Shown here: piece by piece, positions 43,252 to 52,074 of the stretch | Position numbering within the stretch: position 1 is the stretch's first letter | Layout: every line of letters starts with the position of its first letter | NCBI GenBank assembly: GCA_945897955.1 | Contig: CAMDGQ010000001.1 | Span: forward strand, 111,079 to 175,078 | Reading direction: 5' to 3' | Source: Tepidiphilus sp. J10 | Lineage (GTDB): Bacteria > Pseudomonadota > Gammaproteobacteria > Burkholderiales > Thiobacillaceae | Length of the DNA stretch: 64,000 nucleotides | The notes under the pieces: generated by a model | Told to the model about the DNA's origin: nothing | The model's database searches: none | The model's input: only the letters and a program-made list of their open reading frames with translations | Translations under genes and position numbers: made by a program

Positions 43252-44607
43252 ATGACTACGCTGACTGATCGTGAAATTCAGGCCAAAAAAGCGAACGGAA
43301 AGGATCAATGGTTTTCCGATGAAACAGGATCGCGTGGAACCGGCCGGCTGGTTTTGCGAGTGACTCCGACCGGCACCAAAGTCTTCTATTTCCGCATCAC
43401 CAATGCCGAAGGCAAGCGCGAGCAAATACGCCTGGGCAGTTATGGCGCCACCGACCAAGGCATTACGCTGAAAGAGGCGCGCCGCCTGGCCAGCGAGCAT
43501 TCCCTGCGCTACCAGGCCGGCGAAAAGGATCTGAAAGCCATCCTGACCCATGAGCAAGAGCAACTCGACCTGGATCGCCAGCGCCAGGCACAAGCCGCCG
43601 CTGATGCCGCCGCACAGGCCAGCGCCGGCACGCTGCAAACCCTGATGGACTTGTACGCCAGGCACCTGGAAGCAAAAGGCAAGCAATCGGCCAAAGACGT
43701 GAAATATCTGTTTGCGGCGCATGTAACCGGCGCCTTCCCTGTCCTGGCCAGTTCACAGGCAAAAACGGTTTCGTCGCAAGAATTCCGGGAAGTCCTGGCC
43801 AAGCTGACCGAAGCCGGAAAAGGCCGCACCGCCGGCAAACTGCGCAGCTACCTGAAAGCCGCCTATGCAATGGCAATGCGCGCGGAATTCGACCCGACCG
43901 CGCCGGCCGGTTTTCTCGATATGCGCATTGAAACCAATCCACTCGACCGCCTGCCCGCGCTGAGTCAATTCAACATTGCCCGCGAGCGCGCGCTATCCTG
44001 GCCTGAGTTGCATGCCTATGTCCGGCACGTTGAAGCCCTGCCCGAGAGTGGCACCAAGGATTTATTGTTGCTGTCGCTGTTACTGGGTGGACAGCGACCC
44101 GAGCAACTCGGGCGCCTAATGCCTGCTGATGTCGATCTGGATGGCGGCATGGTTTCCCTATACGACCCCAAGGGCAAGCGCCAGCAAGCGCGCCAGCACG
44201 TTTTACCGCTGTCTGATCGTGGCAAGGCGATAGTCACCCGCCGCATCGAATACGCAAAAGGCGGCTGGCTGTTTTCCAGTACACACGGGCGGGTAAAGAT
44301 CAGGCCACAAACTTTGACCGCCGCTGTCGTCAAGATCGCCGCCGTGATGCTGGCGCAGGGCGCCGCCCGCGCTGATTTCCAGATGCGCGACATCCGTCGC
44401 ACCTGCGAAACACTACTGGCCGGCATGGGCGTGAACAAAGACCTGCGCGCGCAACTGCAATCGCATGGCCTGGGTGGCGTGCAGCAACGGCATTACGACA
44501 AGCACGATTACATGGAGGAAAAACGCCGCGCGCTGAAGGCCTGGGAGGAACGTCTATTTCAGGTTGAGGCGCCTGCCAACGTGTTGCAGATTGCGAGGTC
44601 AGCATGA
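43252..44607 (+). CDS. int: Tyrosine site-specific integrase (P4-type, DUF4102 N-terminus)
   Basis: A 451-residue integrase. Seen: an N-terminal DUF4102-like domain (TDREIQAKKANGKDQWF), a long Gln/Ala-rich linker, a core-binding domain and a catalytic domain with Arg282 (GGQRPEQLG), Arg382 in RDIRRT, His405 (SHG) and the nucleophile Tyr415 (RHYDKHDY). The usual box II His is Arg in MRDIRRT. It reads inward from the left att site, and upstream lie arm-type repeats. It overlaps the next gene by 4 bp. Confidence 0.95.
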   Translation: MTTLTDREIQAKKANGKDQWFSDETGSRGTGRLVLRVTPTGTKVFYFRITNAEGKREQIRLGSYGATDQGITLKEARRLASEHSLRYQAGEKDLKAILTHEQEQLDLDRQRQAQAAADAAAQASAGTLQTLMDLYARHLEAKGKQSAKDVKYLFAAHVTGAFPVLASSQAKTVSSQEFREVLAKLTEAGKGRTAGKLRSYLKAAYAMAMRAEFDPTAPAGFLDMRIETNPLDRLPALSQFNIARERALSWPELHAYVRHVEALPESGTKDLLLLSLLLGGQRPEQLGRLMPADVDLDGGMVSLYDPKGKRQQARQHVLPLSDRGKAIVTRRIEYAKGGWLFSSTHGRVKIRPQTLTAAVVKIAAVMLAQGAARADFQMRDIRRTCETLLAGMGVNKDLRAQLQSHGLGGVQQRHYDKHDYMEEKRRALKAWEERLFQVEAPANVLQIARSA

Positions 44608-45224
44608 ACCACGATGGAGCGATAAACGCCGCGCTTTTGGCGCTTGGCTCTACATTGACTGAGCGACACCCTGACCACGACCAAGCCGCCGCAGCGCGCT
44701 TTGTACTCCAACAAATCCGAAGCGGGCAATCTGAAGTACTGGCGCAAGACGCGACCGTCGTTATTCCGGCAAACGTGCTGCTGCAACTGCTGATTGACGC
44801 TTTGAAAGTCCCGGCACTGGAAGCCGAAAAATCCGCCGCTGAAAAGGAATCGACTGATCTGTGGAATAAATGGGCAGCCGTGAAGCGATTCATGCGCGAA
44901 GACGCACCACACAGCAAGAAACAAAGCATTGCATTGGAGAGGCTTGGATTAATCGGCAACGAAGCCGGGAAAGGCGGAAGTCGCCGAAACAATCGCGGAA
45001 TCCGCCGCAACTATCGCGCGATAGCCGGTCACTACCACCTGCTGAGAACTGGCGGGCACCATTTCAAAAACGGCAAATTGATCGCGGTGGAGCCGCACAG
45101 TTTCATTGATGCAGTCAAAGTAATTGAATTTGACTACGAAATCGACTGGCGAGCTCTGGTGAAAGGTTGCCAACGCAATGGAATCACCCTTGAGAAGAAA
45201 GCCGATGTCTATCCGATCGACTAA
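44604..45224 (+). CDS. Hypothetical protein after the integrase
   Basis: A 206-residue product that I do not recognise. The N-terminal half is helical with charged helices (about residues 18-105); the C-terminal half has a basic RRNNRGIRRNYR stretch and an aromatic strand-like part, HYHLLRTGGHHFKNGKL. It starts inside the last codons of the integrase (4-bp overlap), so it is probably co-expressed with it. Confidence 0.65.
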   Translation: MNHDGAINAALLALGSTLTERHPDHDQAAAARFVLQQIRSGQSEVLAQDATVVIPANVLLQLLIDALKVPALEAEKSAAEKESTDLWNKWAAVKRFMREDAPHSKKQSIALERLGLIGNEAGKGGSRRNNRGIRRNYRAIAGHYHLLRTGGHHFKNGKLIAVEPHSFIDAVKVIEFDYEIDWRALVKGCQRNGITLEKKADVYPID

Positions 45225-45233
45225 ATCGGCCAA

Positions 45234-45306
45234 ACTGTCGGACAGTGTGTCCATGACTTTGGACTAACAGACAAACAGTATTCGTTTCCGTTGCAAGCAG
45301 TTGCAA
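45234..45306. promoter_or_regulatory. Operator-like repeats before the AlpA-like gene
   Basis: ACTGTC-G-GACAGT (45234-45246) is a perfect palindrome, and GTTGCAA occurs at 45290-45296 and 45300-45306, ten bases apart. They lie in the gap before the AlpA-like gene, where control sites for integration or early genes would be expected. Confidence 0.4.
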
Positions 45307-45334
45307 CCCTTTGAACCTCTCCAAGGAAACGGAA

Positions 45335-45544
45335 ATGAATACTCAATCGAGCAAGCCATATTTTCAAATCCCGGAATCCGGCCCGGTAAGACCTGCCGAA
45401 GCCGCCGCCTATCTTCGGGTTTCTCGCTGCACCATTTACGAATGGGTGAAGGCCGGCAGGCTGACAATCCACAAGGGCGGACCGCGCACCAGCTATTTCC
45501 GAGCTGAAGAACTCCGCCGCATCACTGGCGAGGTGGTGGTATGA
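45335..45544 (+). CDS. AlpA/excisionase-like helix-turn-helix protein
   Basis: A 69-residue protein with a winged helix-turn-helix of the MerR/excisionase kind: RPAEAAAYLRVSRCTIYEWVKAGRLTIHKGGPRTSYF. AlpA-type proteins activate or assist excision of satellite elements. ATG 45335 follows aaggaaacgg; the frame from 45311 is less likely. It overlaps the next gene by 4 bp. Confidence 0.82.
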   Translation: MNTQSSKPYFQIPESGPVRPAEAAAYLRVSRCTIYEWVKAGRLTIHKGGPRTSYFRAEELRRITGEVVV

Positions 45545-45765
45545 ACCGTCCCTTCGACATTCCCCAAGCCATGGACGATCTTTACGATGCGAACGCCCTG
45601 GCCACTGCGGCGAAGGCCATGCACGAGTGCGGCGATGATGCTTGGCGCGTGCTGGATGTGTTGTCCGAACGCCTGCTGACCGTCATAAAACAACTCGACG
45701 CGCTGGAATTGCGCCAGCTGAAACAAGGCAAAACGTCCTTGAATTCCGGAGAGGTGGCGGAATGA
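45541..45765 (+). CDS. Hypothetical small protein
   Basis: A 74-residue, mainly helical acidic protein, not recognised. It has 4-bp overlaps with genes on both sides and is part of a chain of short early genes in the element. Confidence 0.6.
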   Translation: MNRPFDIPQAMDDLYDANALATAAKAMHECGDDAWRVLDVLSERLLTVIKQLDALELRQLKQGKTSLNSGEVAE

Positions 45766-46007
45766 CCACGTCAACCGATTCCAAAGTCTACTTCAACGAC
45801 CTGGGCACCCTGTTGTTTCAGGCTCGCGCACTGGTCAATCTCATCGGCCTTGCGGGAAATGAACACATCGTTTCCTTTTGTGTTGCCGATCCCGAATCCA
45901 TTGTTGGCGGGGCATGGCTTGCCAATGATTTGCTGGCGCGGGCGGAACAAATCATTGCTGCGGAAGCGGAGGCGCGAAGAAATGCGGCGGAGGTCCAGAA
46001 TGGCTAA
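45762..46007 (+). CDS. Hypothetical small protein
   Basis: An 81-residue protein with the helical stretch LLFQARALVNLIGLAG and an Ala/Glu-rich C-terminal helix. ATG 45762 overlaps the previous stop by 4 bp, so the longer frame from 45642 is rejected. Function unknown. Confidence 0.6.
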   Translation: MTTSTDSKVYFNDLGTLLFQARALVNLIGLAGNEHIVSFCVADPESIVGGAWLANDLLARAEQIIAAEAEARRNAAEVQNG

Positions 46008-46080
46008 CCACCGACGCTGCAAAGGCGATGCACGTCGCACCCGCCGCGCCATCCGCAACGCCAAGCGGGGCTTGGTATGA
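46000..46080 (+). CDS. Possible 26-residue basic peptide
   Basis: A very short frame overlapping the genes on both sides (8 bp with the previous stop, 4 bp with the next start), with ggaggtcc before its ATG. Eleven of 26 residues are Arg or Lys. Its place in a chain of overlapping frames supports translation; function unknown. Confidence 0.45.
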   Translation: MANHRRCKGDARRTRRAIRNAKRGLV

Positions 46081-46274
46081 GTAGCGCGAAAATATGCCGA
46101 AACCATGCCAAGGCCCGGCCTGGAAACAACAATGACCGACCTTCTGGCGCTTCGTCATTGGCCGCCGCCACCGACCCCAGGTTGCTGATGAAAGCGGCGG
46201 TTTTCGGCAATCGCGCGACCCGGCGCCTTGCCCGCAAGAATCTGAAGAAACTGGTGCGCAAGGCGGTTGCGTGA
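46077..46274 (+). CDS. Hypothetical basic small protein
   Basis: A 65-residue protein with a basic C-terminal half (NRATRRLARKNLKKLVRKA). It overlaps neighbours by 4 bp at each end. It may bind nucleic acid, judged only by charge. Confidence 0.5.
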   Translation: MSSAKICRNHAKARPGNNNDRPSGASSLAAATDPRLLMKAAVFGNRATRRLARKNLKKLVRKAVA

Positions 46275-46663
46275 TGTCGACTCGGCCCCGCCTACGTCTA
46301 CTTGCTTACGCTGCTGAATTGGCCGCTGCCCGCCGCCGTGGACTTGTGCCAAGACTCTTGGGCCTTGGGCATGTTAGCTTGGTGCTGGGCTGGAACAACC
46401 ACGCCACAGGCGGGCTTCACCGGCTGGTCTTGCCGCCTGACGCCGATCTGGAAGACATCGATCTGAGTTGTCTGGCTGGCCTGCATGTCTTGCTGACCCA
46501 CACAGAAGCCGAATCAGCCCGCGCCGCTGCCACCGTTGGTGCCTTGCTGGCTGCTGGTGTTCGCCGTGTCGACGTCGCCAATCTCGACGCCATTGATCGC
46601 GGCGATGATCTGTCGCACGCCTGGCCGGTATTCGATCAGAAGGGGCTGCGACATGCCGCTTGA
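46271..46663 (+). CDS. Hypothetical protein before the primase gene
   Basis: A 130-residue protein with an Arg-rich N-terminus (RLRLLAYAAELAAARRRG) and a central LLGLGHVSLVLGWNN strand. Not recognised. It starts at GTG 46271 (or ATG 46274) and overlaps the primase gene by 11 bp. Confidence 0.6.
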   Translation: MMSTRPRLRLLAYAAELAAARRRGLVPRLLGLGHVSLVLGWNNHATGGLHRLVLPPDADLEDIDLSCLAGLHVLLTHTEAESARAAATVGALLAAGVRRVDVANLDAIDRGDDLSHAWPVFDQKGLRHAA

Positions 46664-48032
46664 TCTAGTGCCTGAAGCCGCTGATCAGAAGGCCGCGCGC
46701 CTCTCTTCCAAGCCTATCGATGCGTTGGATGCAGACGCCACTCATTACCGCATCGCGGCAAACTACATTGATGTGTTGACCAGCAAATCCGGCATCAAGC
46801 CCGCCTTTTGCTTCGGGTCACTTTGGCGATATGTGCCAAGCACAAAACTATGGGTCGAAAGTTCGTTGGATGCCATCGCCGCCGCTGTCGGCGCCGAATA
46901 TCAGGGATTGAAGTTATGCCGGCGCGGTAGCGATTACCGCCAGATAGCCAACTTGGTTTCGTTTATCTGTGCCGACGATTCGTTTTTCAGTGACGCGCCA
47001 GCAGGCATTGCAGCAGGTTCGGATTTCTGGACAGTCACTGCTGAAGGGGATGTTGTGAGTGAGTCTCTGAGTGCTGATCACCGCCAGCGGCTGAAAATTT
47101 CATCACCCCCTGTTTTCGATGCCGAGGCGAACTTGTTTGGCATGCTGCTCGACAATGCCTTCGGAATAGGCGAAGCCGGCATGGCGCAGCGCGAGTTGTT
47201 GCAGATGGCCATGGGGGCAGCATGTATCCGCGTACTCTGGCGCCATCGCACCGTGTTGATGCTGTATGGCAAGACCAGCACCGGCAAGTCGACGCTGTTG
47301 GAAATCGTAAAAAGCTTATTCCCGGCTGATGTTGTTGGGGCCACCAGCCCGCAAAACTGGGGGTCAGAATATTACGTTGCAGCACTGGCGGGAAAGATGT
47401 TGAACCTGGTGGGTGAAATTGATCCACATACGCCGATTCCTGGCGGGGCGTTTAAGGCGGTTACCGGTGGCGATGTGGTTGAAGGTCGGCATCCAACACA
47501 CCGGCCGTTCTCGTTTGTCTGCGATGCCGGGCATATTTTCAACGCCAACCGCTTGCCGCCAACCCGCGATAAGGATGACGCCTTCTACCGACGCTGGCGG
47601 ATTGTCGAATTCAAAAACCCAATCCCTGTTGGCCAGGAAAACACCCGGCTTGCTGAGCGGATCATCGCTGAAGAACACGGCGCTGTCCTTGGCTGGTTGC
47701 TCGATGGCGCGGCCCGTTTAGCCAAACGGGGGGGATTACCCGAGACCGATGAGCATGTTCGGCTTGTTCAGTACTGGCGCGCATCAAACAACAGTGCCCT
47801 GCAGTTTCTGCTTGATGCTGAGTATTGCGAAACCATTGCCGGGCATGAAATCAAGGCTTCTGAAGTATTCGAATCCTATCGCAAGTGGGCTTCTGAAACT
47901 GGTGTAAAGCCGCTGGGCCGCAATGGCTTTTACGAGGCCGCTGAAGATGGGGCGGGCCGTTTTGGCATGAGGTTGTTTGTAGACGCAGCAACCAAAACCA
48001 AGCTGTTTTCCGGCGTGAGTTTGAAGAAATGA
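46653..48032 (+). CDS. D5-type primase-helicase (superfamily 3 helicase)
   Basis: A 459-residue replication protein. The C-terminal superfamily 3 helicase part has the P-loop LYGKTSTGKSTLLE near residue 208, a motif B region LNLVGEIDPHT, and motif C-like CDAGHIFNANRLPPTRD. The N-terminal 180 residues are D5_N-like. It probably starts replication of the element as in P4-type satellites, with an origin close by. ATG 46653 was chosen over the longer frame from 46536, which runs inside the previous gene. A 250-bp repeat-rich gap follows. Confidence 0.88.
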   Translation: MPLDLVPEAADQKAARLSSKPIDALDADATHYRIAANYIDVLTSKSGIKPAFCFGSLWRYVPSTKLWVESSLDAIAAAVGAEYQGLKLCRRGSDYRQIANLVSFICADDSFFSDAPAGIAAGSDFWTVTAEGDVVSESLSADHRQRLKISSPPVFDAEANLFGMLLDNAFGIGEAGMAQRELLQMAMGAACIRVLWRHRTVLMLYGKTSTGKSTLLEIVKSLFPADVVGATSPQNWGSEYYVAALAGKMLNLVGEIDPHTPIPGGAFKAVTGGDVVEGRHPTHRPFSFVCDAGHIFNANRLPPTRDKDDAFYRRWRIVEFKNPIPVGQENTRLAERIIAEEHGAVLGWLLDGAARLAKRGGLPETDEHVRLVQYWRASNNSALQFLLDAEYCETIAGHEIKASEVFESYRKWASETGVKPLGRNGFYEAAEDGAGRFGMRLFVDAATKTKLFSGVSLKK

Positions 48033-48033
48033 G

Positions 48034-48152
48034 CACCGGCATTACTGGCGTTTTGCCCCCCCCCCCTAGCCTATAGAAATAGGTCTTACACGCGCACATC
48101 ACGCGCACATGCACAGACCACCCCCCCATCTAAAACGCCAGTAATCCCGGTG
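48034..48152. repeat. Long inverted repeat with poly-C tracts: candidate replication origin
   Basis: Arms 48034-48054 (CACCGGCATTACTGGCGTTT and one more T) and 48132-48152 are 21-bp inverted copies with one mismatch, 77 bp apart. Between them lie an 11-C run (48056-48066), a 7-C run (48121-48127) and a tandem CACGCGCACAT pair (about 48090-48110). Position right after the primase-helicase fits an origin; a terminator or mobile repeat is also possible. Confidence 0.55.
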
Positions 48153-48283
48153 AATTCACGGGTCCTTCCTGGACTTTCCCCCTGCGGAGACGAAGCGGCG
48201 CGCTTCTTGCGCAGATTTGGGCGCTCTATGGACTTCCTTATTATGATTGAAGTTATCAATAATCCATGCCTTGAGGGGTTCGA

Positions 48284-48802
48284 ATGATCTGCAACAAGCA
48301 GCAACTCGCCGACATTCACGGCGTTTCCGAGCGAACGCTGACAGAGTGGGCGAATGCCGGCATGCCGGCTATCGCCCTGGGTGGCGTCGGGCGCGGATAC
48401 TCGAATCAGTACGACACCGCCGCCACCATCGAATGGCGGTTGCAGCGCGCGATATCCGGTTATCAGGTCGAGTCCGCCAAGGAACGCCGCGACCGCCTGG
48501 AAGGTGACCGGATCGAGCTGATGCTCGCCAAGGAAGCGGGTTTGCTGGTTGCCGTGGAAGAGGTCGAACCGCTCTGGACCACCGCGATCCTGTCGGCAAA
48601 GTCAGACCTGATGGAAGGCATCTATCGCCTGAAATCCGAGCTGGATGCGGCATACGGTGTTGATATCGACGTCGCGCTGCTGGAAGACCACGTCAATCAA
48701 ACGCTGTCCAAACTGGCTGACCGCCCGCCATTGCCAACGGAATCAGCTTCGGATGAATTCGAAGCCGACCTGGTCGACACCGAAGAGGCCGGCGCGGAAT
48801 GA
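48284..48802 (+). CDS. Phage terminase small subunit (Nu1-like)
   Basis: A 172-residue protein with an N-terminal winged helix-turn-helix (NKQQLADIHGVSERTLTEWANAGMPA) of the Nu1 type, a central helical region, and an acidic tail. It should recognise the packaging site and recruit the large subunit, encoded 4 bp overlapping downstream. Confidence 0.82.
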   Translation: MICNKQQLADIHGVSERTLTEWANAGMPAIALGGVGRGYSNQYDTAATIEWRLQRAISGYQVESAKERRDRLEGDRIELMLAKEAGLLVAVEEVEPLWTTAILSAKSDLMEGIYRLKSELDAAYGVDIDVALLEDHVNQTLSKLADRPPLPTESASDEFEADLVDTEEAGAE

Positions 48803-50898
48803 ACCCAATCCCGCGCGCACCTGCCAGATTGCCGACGATACCCGCCTGGCTGGATACCCGCGTCCCCGCCGCCGCCTTGGCCGCGCGGGTCTGGAAGCAC
48901 TGGGCGCCACCGCCGCGCATGACCACCACGGAATGGGCGAACAGCTTCCGCTATCTGAGCGCGAAAGGTTCGGCCAGGCCCGGCAAGTACAACGCCGCGC
49001 TGACGCCCTGGGTCAGCTTCATCCATGCCGCGTTGGACGATCCCGCCATTCACAAGGTGGTGCTGATGAAAGCCGCGCAAGTGGCCTGGACAGATGGCGT
49101 CATCAACAACTACATCGGCAAGCGTATCGACCTGGACCCCTGCCCCATGCTGGCGATGTTCCCGACGATGGAATCGGCCAAGGATTACATGCAGGAAAAA
49201 TTCCTGCCGATGATCGAGGCCACCCCGCGCTTGCGCGCCAAGGTCGACACCAGCGGTTCCCGCAAGAGTGGCAATCGCGGGCTGTTCAAGAACTTCGCCG
49301 GCGGCTTCTTGAAGTTGAGCTGGTCGAATTCGATCAGCAAGCTGAAGTCGACCCCGGCGCCGGTGGTCATCATCGAAGAGCCTGACGACACCAGCAGCAA
49401 CGTGAAGGGCCAGGGTGACGCGATCAAGCTGATCGAGGAACGGACCAAGACCTACGCCCGCCGCAAGATCATCTTTGGCGGCACACCGTCGATCAAGGAC
49501 GTGTCCGCGATTGAAGACGCCTATCGCGCCAGCGATCAGCGCAAGTTCTTCGTGCCCTGCCATGCGTGCGGCCAGGATCACGTCATGGACTGGGCAAACG
49601 TGCAATGGGATGAGTCAGGCCCGGAGGCCGCGCGCCATGAAGTCTATGGCCGCGCCCTTCCGGAAACCGCGCGCTATGCCTGCCCGCATTGTGGTGCGAC
49701 TTGGTCCGATGCGCAGAAGAATGCCAACGTCCGCCGCCTGTCATGCAGGGCCACGGCGCAAGGCCGTGGCGTGGCGGGTTTCGGTCACCTGTCAGAACTC
49801 TATGCACCCTGGCATGAGTCGCGGATGCAGCGCTTGGTCGAACGCTACCTGGAAGCCAAACACAAGGCCGATCAGGGCGATTCCTCAGACGCCATCGTGT
49901 TCGTCAATTCCTGCTTGGGCCTGCCCTACGAATACGCGAAAGGATCCATAGACGAAGAGACGCTGAAGGGCCGCGCTGAGGATTACGCGGAGCTGGTCGC
50001 GCCGCTGGATGGCCTGGTGGTGACCGTGGGCGTTGATACGCAACACGACCGCTTCGCCATCATCATTCGCGCCTGGGGACCGGGCGAGGAATCATGGTTG
50101 CTGTATTGGGGCGAAATCTACGGCAACACCACCGACCGTTCTGATCTGGTCTGGCAGGAACTGGAAAAGGTCATCTTCGGACCTTTCCGCCACGAGTCCG
50201 GCGCCGAACTCTGGACATCCGCGGTATCGATCGACAGCGGCGACGGCAACACATCGGAAAACGTCTATCACTGGGTCCGCCGCCAGCATCGCATGGGCAA
50301 ACACTACGTCATGCCAATCAAGGGCGACAGCGAGCTGGCCGGACAGAAGGAAATCTTCAGCGTTCCGTCGATCCGAACCATGGACCACCGCACCCCGACC
50401 AAGGCCAGCAAATTCGGGCTGAAGGTCTGGCGGGTCGGCACCAGCAAGGCCAAAGACTTGATTCTTGGCGGCCGCGAAGGAGCCGGCCGCATCCGCCTGG
50501 AAGGGCGTGGCCCGGGCCGCATTCACTTCTATGCCGACGTGCGCCCGGATTACTACGAGCAGATCACCGCCGAAGTGAAGGCACCCAGCCGCCGCCATGC
50601 CGGCAAGCTGGTCTGGCAACAGAAGGCCGGCCGCCGCAACGAGGCCTTGGACTGCGAGGTGTACGCACTGCACGCCGCGCGCAGCCTGAAGCTGCATGTC
50701 CAGCCCGAAGAGTGGTGGAATCGCCGCCGCGCCCGCCTGACGCAATCCGACCTGTTCGGCAAGCGGGAAGAACCCCTGGCCGTGCCGCTGGATGAACAAG
50801 CGCAAGAAGATGAGACACCCGCAAATCCACCACCGCCCGCACAAGCAACCCAGCCCCGTGTGGGTGGCCGTGTGGGTGGACTAAGCCGGCGCCGCTGA
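48799..50898 (+). CDS. Phage terminase large subunit (GpA family)
   Basis: A 699-residue packaging motor. It has an ATPase domain with KAAQVAWTDG (deviant Walker A), Walker B-like VVIIEEPDD, a zinc-finger-like pair CHACGQ and CPHCGATW (near residues 254 and 294), and a nuclease domain starting VTVGVDTQHDRF (about residue 410). The length and order match lambda-GpA-type terminases. A C-terminal Pro/Gln-rich tail follows. Its presence means the element can choose its own packaging site. Confidence 0.92.
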   Translation: MNPIPRAPARLPTIPAWLDTRVPAAALAARVWKHWAPPPRMTTTEWANSFRYLSAKGSARPGKYNAALTPWVSFIHAALDDPAIHKVVLMKAAQVAWTDGVINNYIGKRIDLDPCPMLAMFPTMESAKDYMQEKFLPMIEATPRLRAKVDTSGSRKSGNRGLFKNFAGGFLKLSWSNSISKLKSTPAPVVIIEEPDDTSSNVKGQGDAIKLIEERTKTYARRKIIFGGTPSIKDVSAIEDAYRASDQRKFFVPCHACGQDHVMDWANVQWDESGPEAARHEVYGRALPETARYACPHCGATWSDAQKNANVRRLSCRATAQGRGVAGFGHLSELYAPWHESRMQRLVERYLEAKHKADQGDSSDAIVFVNSCLGLPYEYAKGSIDEETLKGRAEDYAELVAPLDGLVVTVGVDTQHDRFAIIIRAWGPGEESWLLYWGEIYGNTTDRSDLVWQELEKVIFGPFRHESGAELWTSAVSIDSGDGNTSENVYHWVRRQHRMGKHYVMPIKGDSELAGQKEIFSVPSIRTMDHRTPTKASKFGLKVWRVGTSKAKDLILGGREGAGRIRLEGRGPGRIHFYADVRPDYYEQITAEVKAPSRRHAGKLVWQQKAGRRNEALDCEVYALHAARSLKLHVQPEEWWNRRRARLTQSDLFGKREEPLAVPLDEQAQEDETPANPPPPAQATQPRVGGRVGGLSRRR

Positions 50899-50899
50899 C

Positions 50900-51328
50900 A
50901 TGGCTGAGAAAACACAGGCCATGAACGAACCTTTGTTCCTCGCCGAACGCTTGGCCGCTGGCGATCCAGACCCCGAGGCCCTGGCCTGGCTGGCGAATGG
51001 CCTTCGGCGCTTTCTGGCCGGCGCCGCGCCGCTCGACGTCTGCTTGCGCCTGACCGCATCGAATCGAATCGCCACCCGCAACCGGGCATTGATCCGCGCC
51101 GCCGGAATTCTCGATGCTGACCAGCATCTGCCACCTTGGGAGCTTGCCGACCGATTACGCCAGGCCGTGAATCGCTTCGAAACCGTGACATGGAAACGTA
51201 TCCAAGCCGGCGCGCAAGACCCGCTCTCGCCGCTGCAATCGGCCTTGCGCGATGCTTTCGCCTCGGGCGCCAAGCCGCTGACTAGTCAGCGCCGATTGTA
51301 TGAACTGATCAACTGCCAAGCCGCCTGA
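50900..51328 (+). CDS. Hypothetical protein after the terminase
   Basis: A 142-residue, mainly helical protein not recognised. It starts 1 bp after the terminase stop. In standard phages a head-tail joining protein or the portal would be here; the length and sequence fit neither clearly. Confidence 0.6.
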   Translation: MAEKTQAMNEPLFLAERLAAGDPDPEALAWLANGLRRFLAGAAPLDVCLRLTASNRIATRNRALIRAAGILDADQHLPPWELADRLRQAVNRFETVTWKRIQAGAQDPLSPLQSALRDAFASGAKPLTSQRRLYELINCQAA

Positions 51329-51384
51329 AACTTGTCAGCAGATACCCGGCACGATGAAGCCTCGAACACCAAAGAGGCTCAAAG

Positions 51385-52074
51385 ATGACCACTGCCGAAC
51401 CCGCCGCCCTGCTGATCGAAAGCGGCATCCTTGACGAACTACGCGCCAAGTCCGCAGAGAAAAGTGCCGAAGAACGCGACCAGCTTTTAACCCAGCTTGC
51501 CGAACTCGACCGCCGCGAAGCGGTGGACGTGCCAAGGCTGGCCGCCGACCTGCTCGCGGCTGTTGAGCGGCGCCAGTTCCTCGATTCGCAGATTGCATCG
51601 GCAAACCAGGCCATTCTGGAAGCCCGGGTACCGCTGGATCGCCTCTCTTTTGAACTGAGCCACCAGCGTGACCGCACCACGAACCGGATTCGCGCGCTGG
51701 CTGATCCGCGTATCGGTAAGGCCATCACTTACCTTGAAGACCTGCGCACCAAGGTTCGCGCCTCGATCACGACCCAAAATGAAAAAGTGCCAGGCTTTAC
51801 CGGGCCGCGCTTGGTAAATATCACCAATATATCCACTTGCGACGCCGCGCAGGATGTCTTGATCAAGGCCCGCCGCAAACTTGAAGCCTTGCAGACGGCG
51901 CCGATGCCGGATGGCCCTGAGCTACCCATGCAGGCGATTCTGCAACCCATCACGGCCGCACTGAAGCCGCTCCACATCTTTCCCGATTTTTCTTTTCTCG
52001 CTCAACCCGCGCCGGCTTCAAGCAACTGGCTCGAACGCATTTTTCAAACTGTAAAGGACAAGCAGCATGCATAA
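51385..52074 (+). CDS. Coiled-coil protein upstream of the capsid gene, scaffold candidate
   Basis: A 229-residue protein with a long charged helical region (about residues 10-110, e.g. KSAEERDQLLTQLAELDRRE) and a more hydrophobic C-terminal part. It overlaps the capsid gene by 8 bp. Capsid scaffolds are helical and lie directly upstream of the capsid gene, and the capsid protein here lacks an obvious scaffold domain. The role is inferred from position only. Confidence 0.5.
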   Translation: MTTAEPAALLIESGILDELRAKSAEKSAEERDQLLTQLAELDRREAVDVPRLAADLLAAVERRQFLDSQIASANQAILEARVPLDRLSFELSHQRDRTTNRIRALADPRIGKAITYLEDLRTKVRASITTQNEKVPGFTGPRLVNITNISTCDAAQDVLIKARRKLEALQTAPMPDGPELPMQAILQPITAALKPLHIFPDFSFLAQPAPASSNWLERIFQTVKDKQHA

